DNA from: JAEUHZ01 sp964552795
Lineage (GTDB): Bacteria; Planctomycetota; UBA1135; GCA-002686595
Length of the DNA: 64,000 nt
NCBI GenBank assembly: GCA_964552795.1
Contig: CAZKIO010000020.1
Span: forward strand, 6,868-70,867
Reading direction: 5' to 3'
Shown: positions 56,990-64,000 of the stretch, piece after piece
Numbering within the stretch: the stretch's first letter is position 1
How the letters are laid out: the number at the start of each line of letters is the position of its first letter
Notes under the pieces: model-generated
Database searches by the model: none
Told to the model about the DNA's origin: nothing
Seen by the model: the letters and a program-made list of their open reading frames with translations, nothing else
Made by a program: the position numbers and the translations under genes

Positions 56990-58522
56990 ATGAAGAAGCT
57001 CTTGGAATCGGCCTGGACGCGCACGACCGCACTGCCGGGCACCACGCTGGCGGGGATCGCCGCGTGCGTGGCCGGACTGGTCGTGCTGACGGTTCTGGCG
57101 GCCCGCTGGGCCGCCGAGCCGAGCTTCACGCTGCTCTACTCGGGCCTCGACGCGCGCGAGGTGGCGGCCGTGCAGTCCGCGCTCGCGGGCGCGGACGTGC
57201 GCTTCCGCGTCAGCCAGCCGCCCGGGCCCTTCGTCGTGCACATCGACGAGAGCCAGTACTACGTCGGCCAGAACGCCGTGGCGCTGGCCGGCGCCCTCGA
57301 CCGCGCGCCCGAGGGCATCTCGGCCGCCGGCGGCGCGGGGTCGCAGGTGTTCATGTCGGCGCAGGAGCGCGCGCAGTCGGCGTTGAAGCGCGAGTGGCAG
57401 GAGCTCGAGAAGCAGCTCGAGGAGCTGGACTTCATCGACCGCGCGCGCGTCAGCACCTCGGTGCCGGAGCGCTCGCCGCTGCGCAAGCCCGAGCCGATGA
57501 CCGTGGCCGTCACGCTGACGCTGCGCGGCCGCGCGGACCTGTCGCGCGCACAGGCCACGACAGTGGCCCGGCTGGCGCGCTTTCGCTTCAACGTCCCGGC
57601 GGGGAACGTGCTGGTCACCGACCAGGCCGGCCGTTCGCTCGTCGAAGGCAAGGCCGACGACGACGCGGGCCTGGCGGAGGAGCTGCTGGAGCAGGGCCGG
57701 CGCCACGATGCGGACCTCGAGCGCAAGGCCAACGACGCGTTCCAGCGCGTGTTCGGACCGGATCTCGCGCACGTGGTCGTCAACTCCGTGTGGACGCGCG
57801 AGGAGCTCGAGAGCGTCAAGGAGACCATCGATCCCAAGAACAAGGCCGTGGTCTCGGAGACCTCCAGCAAGACGAGCACGCCCAGCGGCGGCGGAACGGC
57901 CGGCTCCGCGACCGGCGAGGCCGGCGCGGTCGCCGCGGCGGATCCCGCGGTCCTCTCCGCGACGACGAACGACACCACGCGCAGCACGGTCGTCGGCCGC
58001 GAGACGCAGTTGCGCCGCGTGCGCACGCCGCGCCTGGAGCGGCTCTCGGTCTCGCTGTTCCTGGACGAGAGCCTCAAGGCACGCCTCCCCGAGGTCGAAG
58101 CCGCGGTCAAGAGCGCGGTGGGCTTCGACAGCCAGCGCGGCGACTCGTTCGCCGCGATGACCGCGCCGTTCGCCGGCATCGAGCGCGACGGCGAGGGCAA
58201 GCCCGTCGTTCCGCCCGTCGCGCCGATCGAGGCGCCCAGCCGCTGGGTCGACCTCCTGCTGGAGCGCGCGGTCGAGATCGCGGCCGCGGGCGCGCTCCTG
58301 TTCCTGCTGTGGCGCAGCCTGCGCGGCCTGAAGAGCGCGCAGCAGCCGGTCTCGGCGCGCCCCGAAGGCATGGACGAGGACCGCTGGATCGAGCTGCTCG
58401 CTCGCTCGCGCGTCGAGGACCTCCTGAAGAGCGACCCCGAGCGCGTCGGCTCGATCCTCTCGCGCTGGGCCGCCGAGGAGCAGACCGCGCGCGGCAAGGG
58501 CGTCCCGCAGGAGGTCGGCTGA
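56990..58522 (+). CDS. fliF: MS-ring protein FliF
   Basis: 510 residues, a little shorter than enteric FliF. N-terminal membrane helix around residues 18-38 (GIAACVAGLVVLTVLAAR), then LYSGLDAREVAAVQSALAGADVRFRV (ring-building motif 1), RARVSTSVPERSPL (motif 2 and 3 region), and a C-terminal membrane helix (EIAAAGALLFLLWRSL) before the FliG-binding tail RVEDLLKSDPERVGSILSRWAAEE. The stop overlaps the fliG ATG by one base (TGATG). Confidence 0.95.
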   Translation: MKKLLESAWTRTTALPGTTLAGIAACVAGLVVLTVLAARWAAEPSFTLLYSGLDAREVAAVQSALAGADVRFRVSQPPGPFVVHIDESQYYVGQNAVALAGALDRAPEGISAAGGAGSQVFMSAQERAQSALKREWQELEKQLEELDFIDRARVSTSVPERSPLRKPEPMTVAVTLTLRGRADLSRAQATTVARLARFRFNVPAGNVLVTDQAGRSLVEGKADDDAGLAEELLEQGRRHDADLERKANDAFQRVFGPDLAHVVVNSVWTREELESVKETIDPKNKAVVSETSSKTSTPSGGGTAGSATGEAGAVAAADPAVLSATTNDTTRSTVVGRETQLRRVRTPRLERLSVSLFLDESLKARLPEVEAAVKSAVGFDSQRGDSFAAMTAPFAGIERDGEGKPVVPPVAPIEAPSRWVDLLLERAVEIAAAGALLFLLWRSLRGLKSAQQPVSARPEGMDEDRWIELLARSRVEDLLKSDPERVGSILSRWAAEEQTARGKGVPQEVG

Positions 58523-59556
58523 TGGCCGCCGCACCCGCCGCGCCCGACGCCGGTGCGCGCCGCGTCGCCAGCCTGCTGCTGTCGCTGGACCAGACGTCGG
58601 CGGCGGCGCTCCTGCGCACCATCGACCCGCGCGTGCTGCCGCGCGTCGCGGCCGCCATGTCGCGGATCGAGGCGGAGGGCGAGAACGCGCTCGCGGCCAC
58701 GTCGGCCTGGCGCGACCTCGTGCGCGAGATCAACGGCGGCCTCCCGCCTCCGCCGCGCGCGCGCGACGAGGAGGAACTCGGGCGGTTCCTCGAGATGGGC
58801 CTGGGCCAGGAACGCGCCTCGGCCGTTCTGTCCGAGATGCGCGAGCGACGCCGCATCGAGAACCCCTTCGTCAACGTGGTGGACGCTCCGCCCGCGCGCC
58901 TCGTCAAGGCGCTGGCGGGCGAGTCGACCGCCGTGCGCGCGCTGGTGCTGGGCCACTTGCCGCCCAAGGCCGCGGCCGGCGTGCTGGCGGCGCTGGATCC
59001 GGAGGAATCGCTGCGCGTCGTCCAACGCCTCTCCAAGGCCGGCGCGCCGCAGCGCGAGACCGTCGACCTGGTGGCGCGCAACCTGCAGGCCGAGGTCGAA
59101 CGCCTGGCGAACGAGCCCGCGCGGCCCGCGCCCGCCGAACGCCTGCGCTCGATCGCGAACATCCTGAACAACGCCGGCGGCGAGGTGGGCCGCAACGTCC
59201 TCAGCGCGCTCGACCAGTCCGACAAGTCGGCCGCCGACGGCATCCGCGAGCTGATGTTCACCTGGGACGACCTGGCGAAGCTCGACCGCAAGGCGATGCA
59301 GAAGGTGCTCTCCAAGGTGGAGACCAACGCCCTGGCGCTGGCGCTCAAGGGCAGTTCCCCGGCCGTCGAGGAGAACGTGCTGTCCAACCTCTCGCAGCGC
59401 GTGCGCGAGATGCTGGCCGACGAGCGCGAGATGCTCGGCCCCCGCCCGCGCGCCGAGGTCGAGGCCTCGCGCAACGAGGTCCTCAAGAACGTCCGCGAGC
59501 TGGTCGAGTCCGGCGAGCTCTCGGGCGCCGTCTCGAACGAAGAGATGTTGACCTGA
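58522..59556 (+). CDS. fliG: Flagellar motor switch protein FliG
   Basis: 344 residues. The C-terminal torque domain is good: IRELMFTWDDLAKLDRKAMQKVLSKVETNALALALKGSS, then VEENVLSNLSQRVREMLADEREMLGPRPRAEVEASRNEVLKNVRELVESGEL. The charged residues facing the stator appear conserved (QRVREML-ADERE). The FliM-contact motif EHPQR of the middle domain is not present. At the equivalent place the sequence reads GESTAVRALVLGHLPPKAAAGVLAAL. The N-terminal FliF-binding domain is present but diverged. Confidence 0.93.
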   Translation: MAAAPAAPDAGARRVASLLLSLDQTSAAALLRTIDPRVLPRVAAAMSRIEAEGENALAATSAWRDLVREINGGLPPPPRARDEEELGRFLEMGLGQERASAVLSEMRERRRIENPFVNVVDAPPARLVKALAGESTAVRALVLGHLPPKAAAGVLAALDPEESLRVVQRLSKAGAPQRETVDLVARNLQAEVERLANEPARPAPAERLRSIANILNNAGGEVGRNVLSALDQSDKSAADGIRELMFTWDDLAKLDRKAMQKVLSKVETNALALALKGSSPAVEENVLSNLSQRVREMLADEREMLGPRPRAEVEASRNEVLKNVRELVESGELSGAVSNEEMLT

Positions 59557-59559
59557 TCC

Positions 59560-60102
59560 ATGGACGCACCCCTCACCGTCCGCCTCCCCGCCACTCCCGC
59601 CGCCGCGCGCGTCGTCGACGGCGCGCTCGTGGCGGCCTGCGCACAGGCCGCGGCGCGCGGTCGCGCAGCGGGCCTCGTCGAAGGCGAGGCGCGCGCGCTG
59701 GCCGGCGCGGCGGGCCGCCTCGACGCGGCCGTCGAGCGCTTCCTGGAGACGAGCGAGGCCGCCGCGCGCGGCGTGGCCGAGGACGCCGCGAACCTGGCCG
59801 TCGCCATCGCGCGCGAGATCCTGCGCGTCGAGCTCGACGCCGGCCGCTATGACCTGGAGCGCATCGTGCGCGAGGCCCTCCAGGCCTCCGGCGCCGGCCG
59901 CTCGGCCTGCGTGGTCCACCTGCATCCCGACGACCTGCAGCGCCTGCAGGGCGTCGCGTTCCGCTCCGGCACGCGCCTGGAAGCCGATCCCGAGATCGCG
60001 CGCGGCGACGTTCACATCTCGACCTCGCGCGGGACGCTGATCCGCGACGTCGACGCGGCCCTCGCCGCGGTGGCCGAGCGCCTGAAGGAGGAATGCGAGT
60101 GA
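59560..60102 (+). CDS. fliH: Flagellar export ATPase regulator FliH
   Basis: 180 residues. A poorly conserved Ala-rich N-terminus leads to a helical region with G-rich steps (AAARGRAAGLVEGEARALAGAAG) and the C-terminal domain with NLAVAIAREILRVELDAGRYDLERIVREALQASGAG, VVHLHPDDLQRL and LEADPEIARGDVHISTSRGTLIRDVDAAL, which matches FliH and the V-ATPase E subunit pattern. It binds the FliI ATPase and starts four bases after fliG. Confidence 0.9.
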   Translation: MDAPLTVRLPATPAAARVVDGALVAACAQAAARGRAAGLVEGEARALAGAAGRLDAAVERFLETSEAAARGVAEDAANLAVAIAREILRVELDAGRYDLERIVREALQASGAGRSACVVHLHPDDLQRLQGVAFRSGTRLEADPEIARGDVHISTSRGTLIRDVDAALAAVAERLKEECE

Positions 60103-61427
60103 AGCGCATCGACAAGGAACGCGCCGAACGGCACATCCGCACGGCCTGCGCGCCGGCCTACCGCGGCCGCGTCGAGCGCGTCTCGGGCGTGCTGGTCGAG
60201 GCGCACGGCGTGCCCGCGGCCGTGGGCGAGACCTGCCGCATCCGCCGGCCGGGCGGCGGTTCGGTCGACGCCGAGGTCGTGGGCTTCGACGGCGCGCGAA
60301 CGCTGCTCATGCCGCACGGCGAACTGGAGGGCGTCGCGCCCGCGCAGGAGGTCATCGCGCTCGGCCGGCCGTTCGCGGTGCCCGTCGGCGACGCGCTGCT
60401 GGGCCGCGCGGTCGACGGCTTCGGCCGCCCGATCGACGCGCTCGGTCCGCTCGGCGCGCGCGAGGAGCGCATGGCGCGCGGGCCCAGCCCCGACCCGCTG
60501 ACGCGTCGCCCGATCACCGAGGCGCTGCAGACCGGCGTGCGCGTGGTCGACGGACTGAACACCATCGGCCGCGGCCAGCGCATCGGCATCTTCGCCGGCT
60601 CGGGCGTGGGCAAGACGACGCTGCTGGGACAGGTCGCGCGCGGAACCGACGCGCAGATCCTGGTCGCGGCGCTGGTCGGCGAGCGCGGCCGCGAGGTCGG
60701 CGCCTACGTCAAGGACGTGCTCGAGCCGCGCGGCATGCAGCGCTGCGTGCTCGTCGCGGCCACGTCGGACCGGCCGCCGATCGAGCGCTTCCTGGCCCCG
60801 TTCACGGCCACCGCCATCGCCGAGGGCTTCCGCGACGCGGGCCACGACGTGCTGCTGGTCGTCGACTCGATCACGCGCTTCGCGGCGGCATCGCGCGCGA
60901 TCGGCCTCGCCGCGGGCGAGCCGCCGACCGTGCGCGGCTATCCGCCCAGCTTCTTCGCGACGGTGCCGACGCTGCTCGAGCGCATGGGCACCGCCTCGCG
61001 CGGCAGCATCACCGCGCTGCTCACCGTGCTGCTGGACGGCGACGATCCCAACGATCCGGTGGCCGACACGCTGCGCGGACTGCTCGACGGGCACCTGGTG
61101 CTCTCGCGCGAGCTGGCCGGCGGCGGGCACTTCCCGGCGGTCGACGTCCTGCAGGGCCTTTCGCGCCTGATGCCCGAGCTGGTCGGCGCGGACCACCTGC
61201 GGGCCGCGACGCGCCTGCGCTCGTGGCTGGCCGCGCACCGCGACGGCCGCGACCTGGTCGAGATCGGCGCCTACAAGCCCGGCACCAACCTGCGCCTCGA
61301 CGAGGCCCTGGCGCGCATGCCGGCGATCGAGGCGTTCCTGCGCCAGACGCCGCACGAGACCAGCTCGCTGGCCGAGACGCGCGAGCTCCTGCAGCTCGTC
61401 GCGGGCGCGATCGGAGCCGCCGCATGA
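60099..61427 (+). CDS. fliI: Flagellum-specific ATP synthase FliI
   Basis: 442 residues from GTG 60099. AGGAGG (60086-60091) lies seven bases upstream of it, whereas the in-frame ATG at 60093 sits almost on the Shine-Dalgarno sequence. The Walker A GSGVGKTT is at about 167-174, with LVGERGREVGAYVKDVL, DSITRFAAASRAIGLAAGEPPTVRGYPPSFFATVPTLLERMG and the final DVLQGLSRLMPELVGADH block. The fold is that of F1 beta. It energises substrate unfolding and release from chaperones. Confidence 0.96.
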   Translation: MKRIDKERAERHIRTACAPAYRGRVERVSGVLVEAHGVPAAVGETCRIRRPGGGSVDAEVVGFDGARTLLMPHGELEGVAPAQEVIALGRPFAVPVGDALLGRAVDGFGRPIDALGPLGAREERMARGPSPDPLTRRPITEALQTGVRVVDGLNTIGRGQRIGIFAGSGVGKTTLLGQVARGTDAQILVAALVGERGREVGAYVKDVLEPRGMQRCVLVAATSDRPPIERFLAPFTATAIAEGFRDAGHDVLLVVDSITRFAAASRAIGLAAGEPPTVRGYPPSFFATVPTLLERMGTASRGSITALLTVLLDGDDPNDPVADTLRGLLDGHLVLSRELAGGGHFPAVDVLQGLSRLMPELVGADHLRAATRLRSWLAAHRDGRDLVEIGAYKPGTNLRLDEALARMPAIEAFLRQTPHETSSLAETRELLQLVAGAIGAAA

Positions 61428-61888
61428 ACCGCTTCCGCTTCCGGCTCGCGCGCGTGCTGCGCGCGCGGCACGTTGCCGAGGAGGTCCAGCGCGCGCAGCT
61501 CGCGTCCGCCGAGCGCTCGGCGCGGGAGCTCGAGGGACTCGCGGAGCAGCGCGGCGAGGCTTCGCGCGCGGCCTGCGAGCACGTGCGCGCGGAGCAGTCG
61601 GCCGAGGCACTGGAGGCGCACCGCGTGCTGCTCTCGCAGGCCGCGCTGGAACGCACGCGGACCGCCGAGAGCGAGGCGCGCGCGCAGGCACGGACGGGCC
61701 GCGCGCAGGCCGAAGTGCAGCGCACGCTGTGGCAGGGACTGCGCAGCGACGTGCGCGGGCTCGAGCGCCTGAAGGAGCGCGCCTGGGAGAGCTTCAGGGA
61801 GAGGCTCGAGGCGCAGGAAGAGCTCTCCATCGAACAGTTCACGGCGCACCGCATCGGTGCCGGGCGCCAGTCCGGAGGCAGCACATGA
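61424..61888 (+). CDS. fliJ: Flagellar export protein FliJ
   Basis: 154 residues from ATG 61424, overlapping the fliI stop by four bases. It is one long antiparallel coiled coil: RFRFRLARVLRARHVAEEVQRAQLASAERSARELEGLAEQR at the start and RLKERAWESFRERLEAQEELSIEQF near the end, the E-x-x-x-x-D-E-like FliJ ending. It links FliI to FlhA. Order fliH-fliI-fliJ is standard. Confidence 0.9.
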   Translation: MNRFRFRLARVLRARHVAEEVQRAQLASAERSARELEGLAEQRGEASRAACEHVRAEQSAEALEAHRVLLSQAALERTRTAESEARAQARTGRAQAEVQRTLWQGLRSDVRGLERLKERAWESFRERLEAQEELSIEQFTAHRIGAGRQSGGST

Positions 61889-62580
61889 GCAAGGTCGGGT
61901 CGTTGATCGCATTGTCCACCGGCGGGGCCGCCGTCTTCGCGGCCGCGTATGCCGGCGTCGCCGCGTCCAAGGGCGCCTCGATGCGCGAGATCCCGCCGCT
62001 GTCGTGGATCGCGCGGCCGGAGCCGGCGGCCGCGGGCGAGACGCCGCCCCCGACGGGCGCCGAGCCGGCGCCCTCCTCCGCCGCCGCGCCCTACTCCATG
62101 CCGCTCGCCGCGAGCGTTCTCGACGGGTTCGTGCTGCCCTCGCCGTACGACGCCGGCGAGTTGCACACGCTGGAGAAGCAGCTCCGCGACGGCGTCGCGC
62201 GCGTCCGTGCCGAGGACGAGCGCCTCGCGCGGCTCGAGGGCGACTTGCAGGAGTGGCAGGCGAGCCTGGAACTGCGCGCGACCGAACTCGAGGCGCTGCG
62301 CCAGTCGCTGGACGCCGCCGGCGGCGCGCCGGCCGCCGCGCCGGAGTCCAAGGCCACGGCCGAGCCGGCGGTAGCGCCCGAGAACTGGCGCACGCTCGCG
62401 CCGCTGTTCGAGGAAGGCGACCCCGAGGACGTCGCGGAGCGCATCGCCGAGTTCGATCCGGCCGCCGCGGTCCAGATCCTGCGCGCCCTCGATCCCGAGC
62501 GCGCGGGCGCGATCCTGAACGCGCTGCCGAAGGAGCGCTACAAGTCGTTCCTGGACGCCTGGCTGCGCGCCGGCAAGTGA
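61885..62580 (+). CDS. MotE-like protein with MgtE N-type domain
   Basis: 231 residues with an N-terminal membrane helix (LIALSTGGAAVFAAAYAGVAAS), a Pro/Ala-rich linker, a coiled coil (about 100-150, LEKQLRDGVARVRAEDERLARLEGDLQEWQASLELRATELEAL) and a C-terminal MgtE-N type domain (WRTLAPLFEEGDPEDVAERIAEFDPAAAVQILRALDPERAGAILNALP). The same order is found in MotE, a periplasmic partner of MotC, and in proteins encoded after fliJ in many bacteria. It probably assists the motor or a stator component. Four-base overlap with fliJ. Confidence 0.75.
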   Translation: MSKVGSLIALSTGGAAVFAAAYAGVAASKGASMREIPPLSWIARPEPAAAGETPPPTGAEPAPSSAAAPYSMPLAASVLDGFVLPSPYDAGELHTLEKQLRDGVARVRAEDERLARLEGDLQEWQASLELRATELEALRQSLDAAGGAPAAAPESKATAEPAVAPENWRTLAPLFEEGDPEDVAERIAEFDPAAAVQILRALDPERAGAILNALPKERYKSFLDAWLRAGK

Positions 62581-62671
62581 ACCCGCGCCGGCGCCGCGCA
62601 GGACGCGGTCGCGCCGGTCAAGCCGGCCGCCGTTCCTGTCGAAGAAGGACCCGGAGTCCCCCAGCACCAGC

Positions 62672-63589
62672 GTGGCCCGCAACGTGAGCAACCAGGAGAT
62701 CGATGCTCTCCTCGCGACCGAGGAGGCGCCGCGGCCGACCGTCGCCGCCCGCGACTTCGCGGAGCCGCGGCGTTTCGCCGCGACGGATCTCGAGTCCCTG
62801 CGCCGCCCGGCCGAGACCGCGGGCGCCGCCGTGGCCGAGGCGCTGCGCTTCGCGCTGCCGCTCGAGATCGCGCTCGAGGGCGTCGAGGTCGGCGAGCTGA
62901 GCCTCGACGCGGCGCTGCGCGGCGCCGAGGCCGGGATCGTCGGTGCGCTCGCCCAGGGACCGGGCGGGCCCTCGCTCGTCACGCTGGATCCCGCGGGCGC
63001 GGTCCTGATCGCGGAGCTCGCGCTGGGCGCGGACGGATCCACGGCGCCCGAGGCGCGAGCGCTGTCACCGATCGAGTCGGGCCTGCTCGAGCGCCTGCTC
63101 GCGCGGCTGCTCGAGCGCGCGACGCAGCCCTTCCAGATCGGCGTGAAGGACGCGCGCCTCGTGCAGAACCGCACCGCGTTCGCGCGCGAGCTCGGGACGG
63201 ACGGCGACCGCCGCCGCTTCTGCCTGCGGATCGCGCTGGTGCTCGGCGAAGCCAGGCTCGTCGTGCAGGCGCTGCTGGCCGGCGTGAAGGCCCCGGCCCC
63301 GAAGGCCGCGCCGAGCGCCGCGTCCAAGGACGCCCGCAAGGCCGCGCTTCCGCCCGAGCTGGCGCCGACGCACGTCGCCGTGAGCGCCGTGCTCGCGCGC
63401 ACCGACATTCTGCTCACCGAGCTGCTCGCCCTGGAGCCCGGGGACGTCATCCCCCTGGCGATCCGGCCCGGCGAGCCGATCGAGATCGAGATCGAGGGCG
63501 AACCCCGCGCGCGCGCCCGTTTCGGCGAGCGCAACGGTCGCGTCGCCGTCCGACTGACCGAGATCCTCCGAACCCCCGCGAAACGATGA
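62672..63589 (+). CDS. fliM: Flagellar motor switch protein FliM (divergent)
   Basis: 305 residues from GTG 62672. A second GTG at 62684 would begin SNQEIDALLATEE, the FliM start (CheY-binding [LS]-S-Q-x-E-I-D-A-L-L), and may be the true one; neither has a good Shine-Dalgarno sequence. The middle CheC-like domain is recognisable, but the FliG-contact loop normally GG-x-G reads GADG (ALGADGSTAPEARALSPIESGLLERLLARLL). The C-terminal SpoA domain has THVAVSAVLARTDILLTELLALEPGDVIPLAIRPGEPIEI. Next to fliN. Confidence 0.85.
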   Translation: MARNVSNQEIDALLATEEAPRPTVAARDFAEPRRFAATDLESLRRPAETAGAAVAEALRFALPLEIALEGVEVGELSLDAALRGAEAGIVGALAQGPGGPSLVTLDPAGAVLIAELALGADGSTAPEARALSPIESGLLERLLARLLERATQPFQIGVKDARLVQNRTAFARELGTDGDRRRFCLRIALVLGEARLVVQALLAGVKAPAPKAAPSAASKDARKAALPPELAPTHVAVSAVLARTDILLTELLALEPGDVIPLAIRPGEPIEIEIEGEPRARARFGERNGRVAVRLTEILRTPAKR

Positions 63590-63945
63590 GCCAAGAGACC
63601 GAGAAACCGGCCGACACCGCCCACATCGAGCGCGTGATCGAGGACGCCACCCAGGCGATCGCCGTGCAGACCAGCGCACTCGAGCAACTCGAAGCCGGCG
63701 CCCCCAGCGGCGACCCCGTCGGCCTCGACGGTCTGCGCGACATCCCCGTTCCCGTCACGATCGAGATCGGCCGCACCCGCCTGCCCCTCCAGGAACTGCT
63801 GGCGCTCGCCCCCGGCTCCCTTGTGGCGCTCGACCGCGGCGCGCACGAGCCGGTGGATGTGTATGTGGGAGGGAAGCTGTATGCGCGGGGTGAGGTTGTG
63901 ACGGTCGGGGAGAACTACGGCGTGAGGATCACGTCCCTCTCCTAA
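63586..63945 (+). CDS. fliN: Flagellar motor switch protein FliN
   Basis: 119 residues from ATG 63586, overlapping the fliM stop by four bases. An acidic N-terminal extension of about 50 residues precedes the SpoA domain: RDIPVPVTIEIGRTRLPLQELLALAPGSLVALDRGAHEPVDVYVGGKLYARGEVVTVGENYGVRITSL, a full FliN block. It forms the base of the C-ring. The dispersed repeat copy C starts right after its TAA. Confidence 0.96.
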   Translation: MSQETEKPADTAHIERVIEDATQAIAVQTSALEQLEAGAPSGDPVGLDGLRDIPVPVTIEIGRTRLPLQELLALAPGSLVALDRGAHEPVDVYVGGKLYARGEVVTVGENYGVRITSLS

Positions 63946-63980
63946 CGCGGGTACTGTCCCAGTCGAATGCACCTTTCCGC
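63946..63980 (+). repeat. Dispersed repeat, copy C, just after the fliN stop codon
   Basis: CGCGGGTACTGTCCCAG (63946-63962) is identical to 15165-15181 of copy A. The following 18 bases differ but keep a CCTTTCCG-like end. It begins directly after the fliN stop in the sense direction, the same relation that copy B has to fusA. The window ends 20 bases further on, so a possible inverted partner cannot be seen. Confidence 0.6.
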
Positions 63981-64000
63981 CTGAGCACCCGCAACCCTCC

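Overview
The window is very GC-rich DNA from a motile bacterium with a Gram-negative type of flagellar regulation. It falls into two functional halves. The phylum cannot be proved from the sequence alone. Absence of rpmD (L30) from the spc cluster, several divergent flagellar proteins and the small-protein content make a Planctomycetota-like lineage my best guess, at modest confidence.

Positions 1-33,600 hold an almost unbroken minus-strand information-processing block. In transcription order it reads tRNA-Thr(UGU), tRNA-Tyr, tRNA-Gly, tRNA-Thr(GGU), tuf, rpmG, secE, nusG, rplK, rplA, rplJ, rplL, rpoB, rpoC, rpsL, rpsG, a Tsr3-like gene, fusA, then the S10, spc and alpha clusters (rpsJ to rplQ, with secY, adk, infA and rpoA). 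The tufB, L11/rif, str, S10, spc and alpha operons of other bacteria are thus head-to-tail on one strand. Internal sigma-70-type promoters and hairpins (before rpsL, before rpsJ, after rpsG, between nusG and rplK, between rpsJ and rplC) divide it into units. Stop/start overlaps (GTGA, ATGA, TGATG) are common. A 100-N gap lies inside the tRNA-Gly region, flanked by an identical 55-bp sequence. A probable 3' end of dnaE converges on rplQ at the left edge.

Positions 33,640-35,242 carry aroC and an overlapping single-domain response regulator. A 360-bp spacer with an AT-rich inverted repeat and a sigma-28-type promoter leads to flgM.

Positions 35,600-63,945 are a flagellar island read in two directions from about 49 kb. 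Leftward run fliC, fliD, fliS and a fliT-like gene (sigma-28-type sites). Then, behind a textbook sigma-54 promoter, come fliO-P-Q-R, flhB, flhA, flhF, flhG, a small membrane gene, fliA, a small CxC gene and two lipoprotein genes. Rightward run an orphan sigma-54 activator, three uncharacterised envelope or secreted genes, a histidine kinase and an NtrC-type regulator (FlrB/FlrC-like), then flgB, flgC, fliE, fliF, fliG, fliH, fliI, fliJ, a MotE-like gene, fliM and fliN. Together these encode the export apparatus, MS- and C-ring, start of the rod, filament, chaperones and a full sigma-54 to sigma-28 hierarchy with its anti-sigma factor. Hook, stator and fliK genes are not in the window.

The most interesting items are the Tsr3-like gene in a bacterial str operon, a dispersed repeat (GGTACTGTCCC core) starting just after the fusA and fliN stop codons, an FlhF lacking intact GTPase motifs, altered FliG/FliM contact motifs, and the uncharacterised flagellar-locus lipoproteins and STN-TPR protein.
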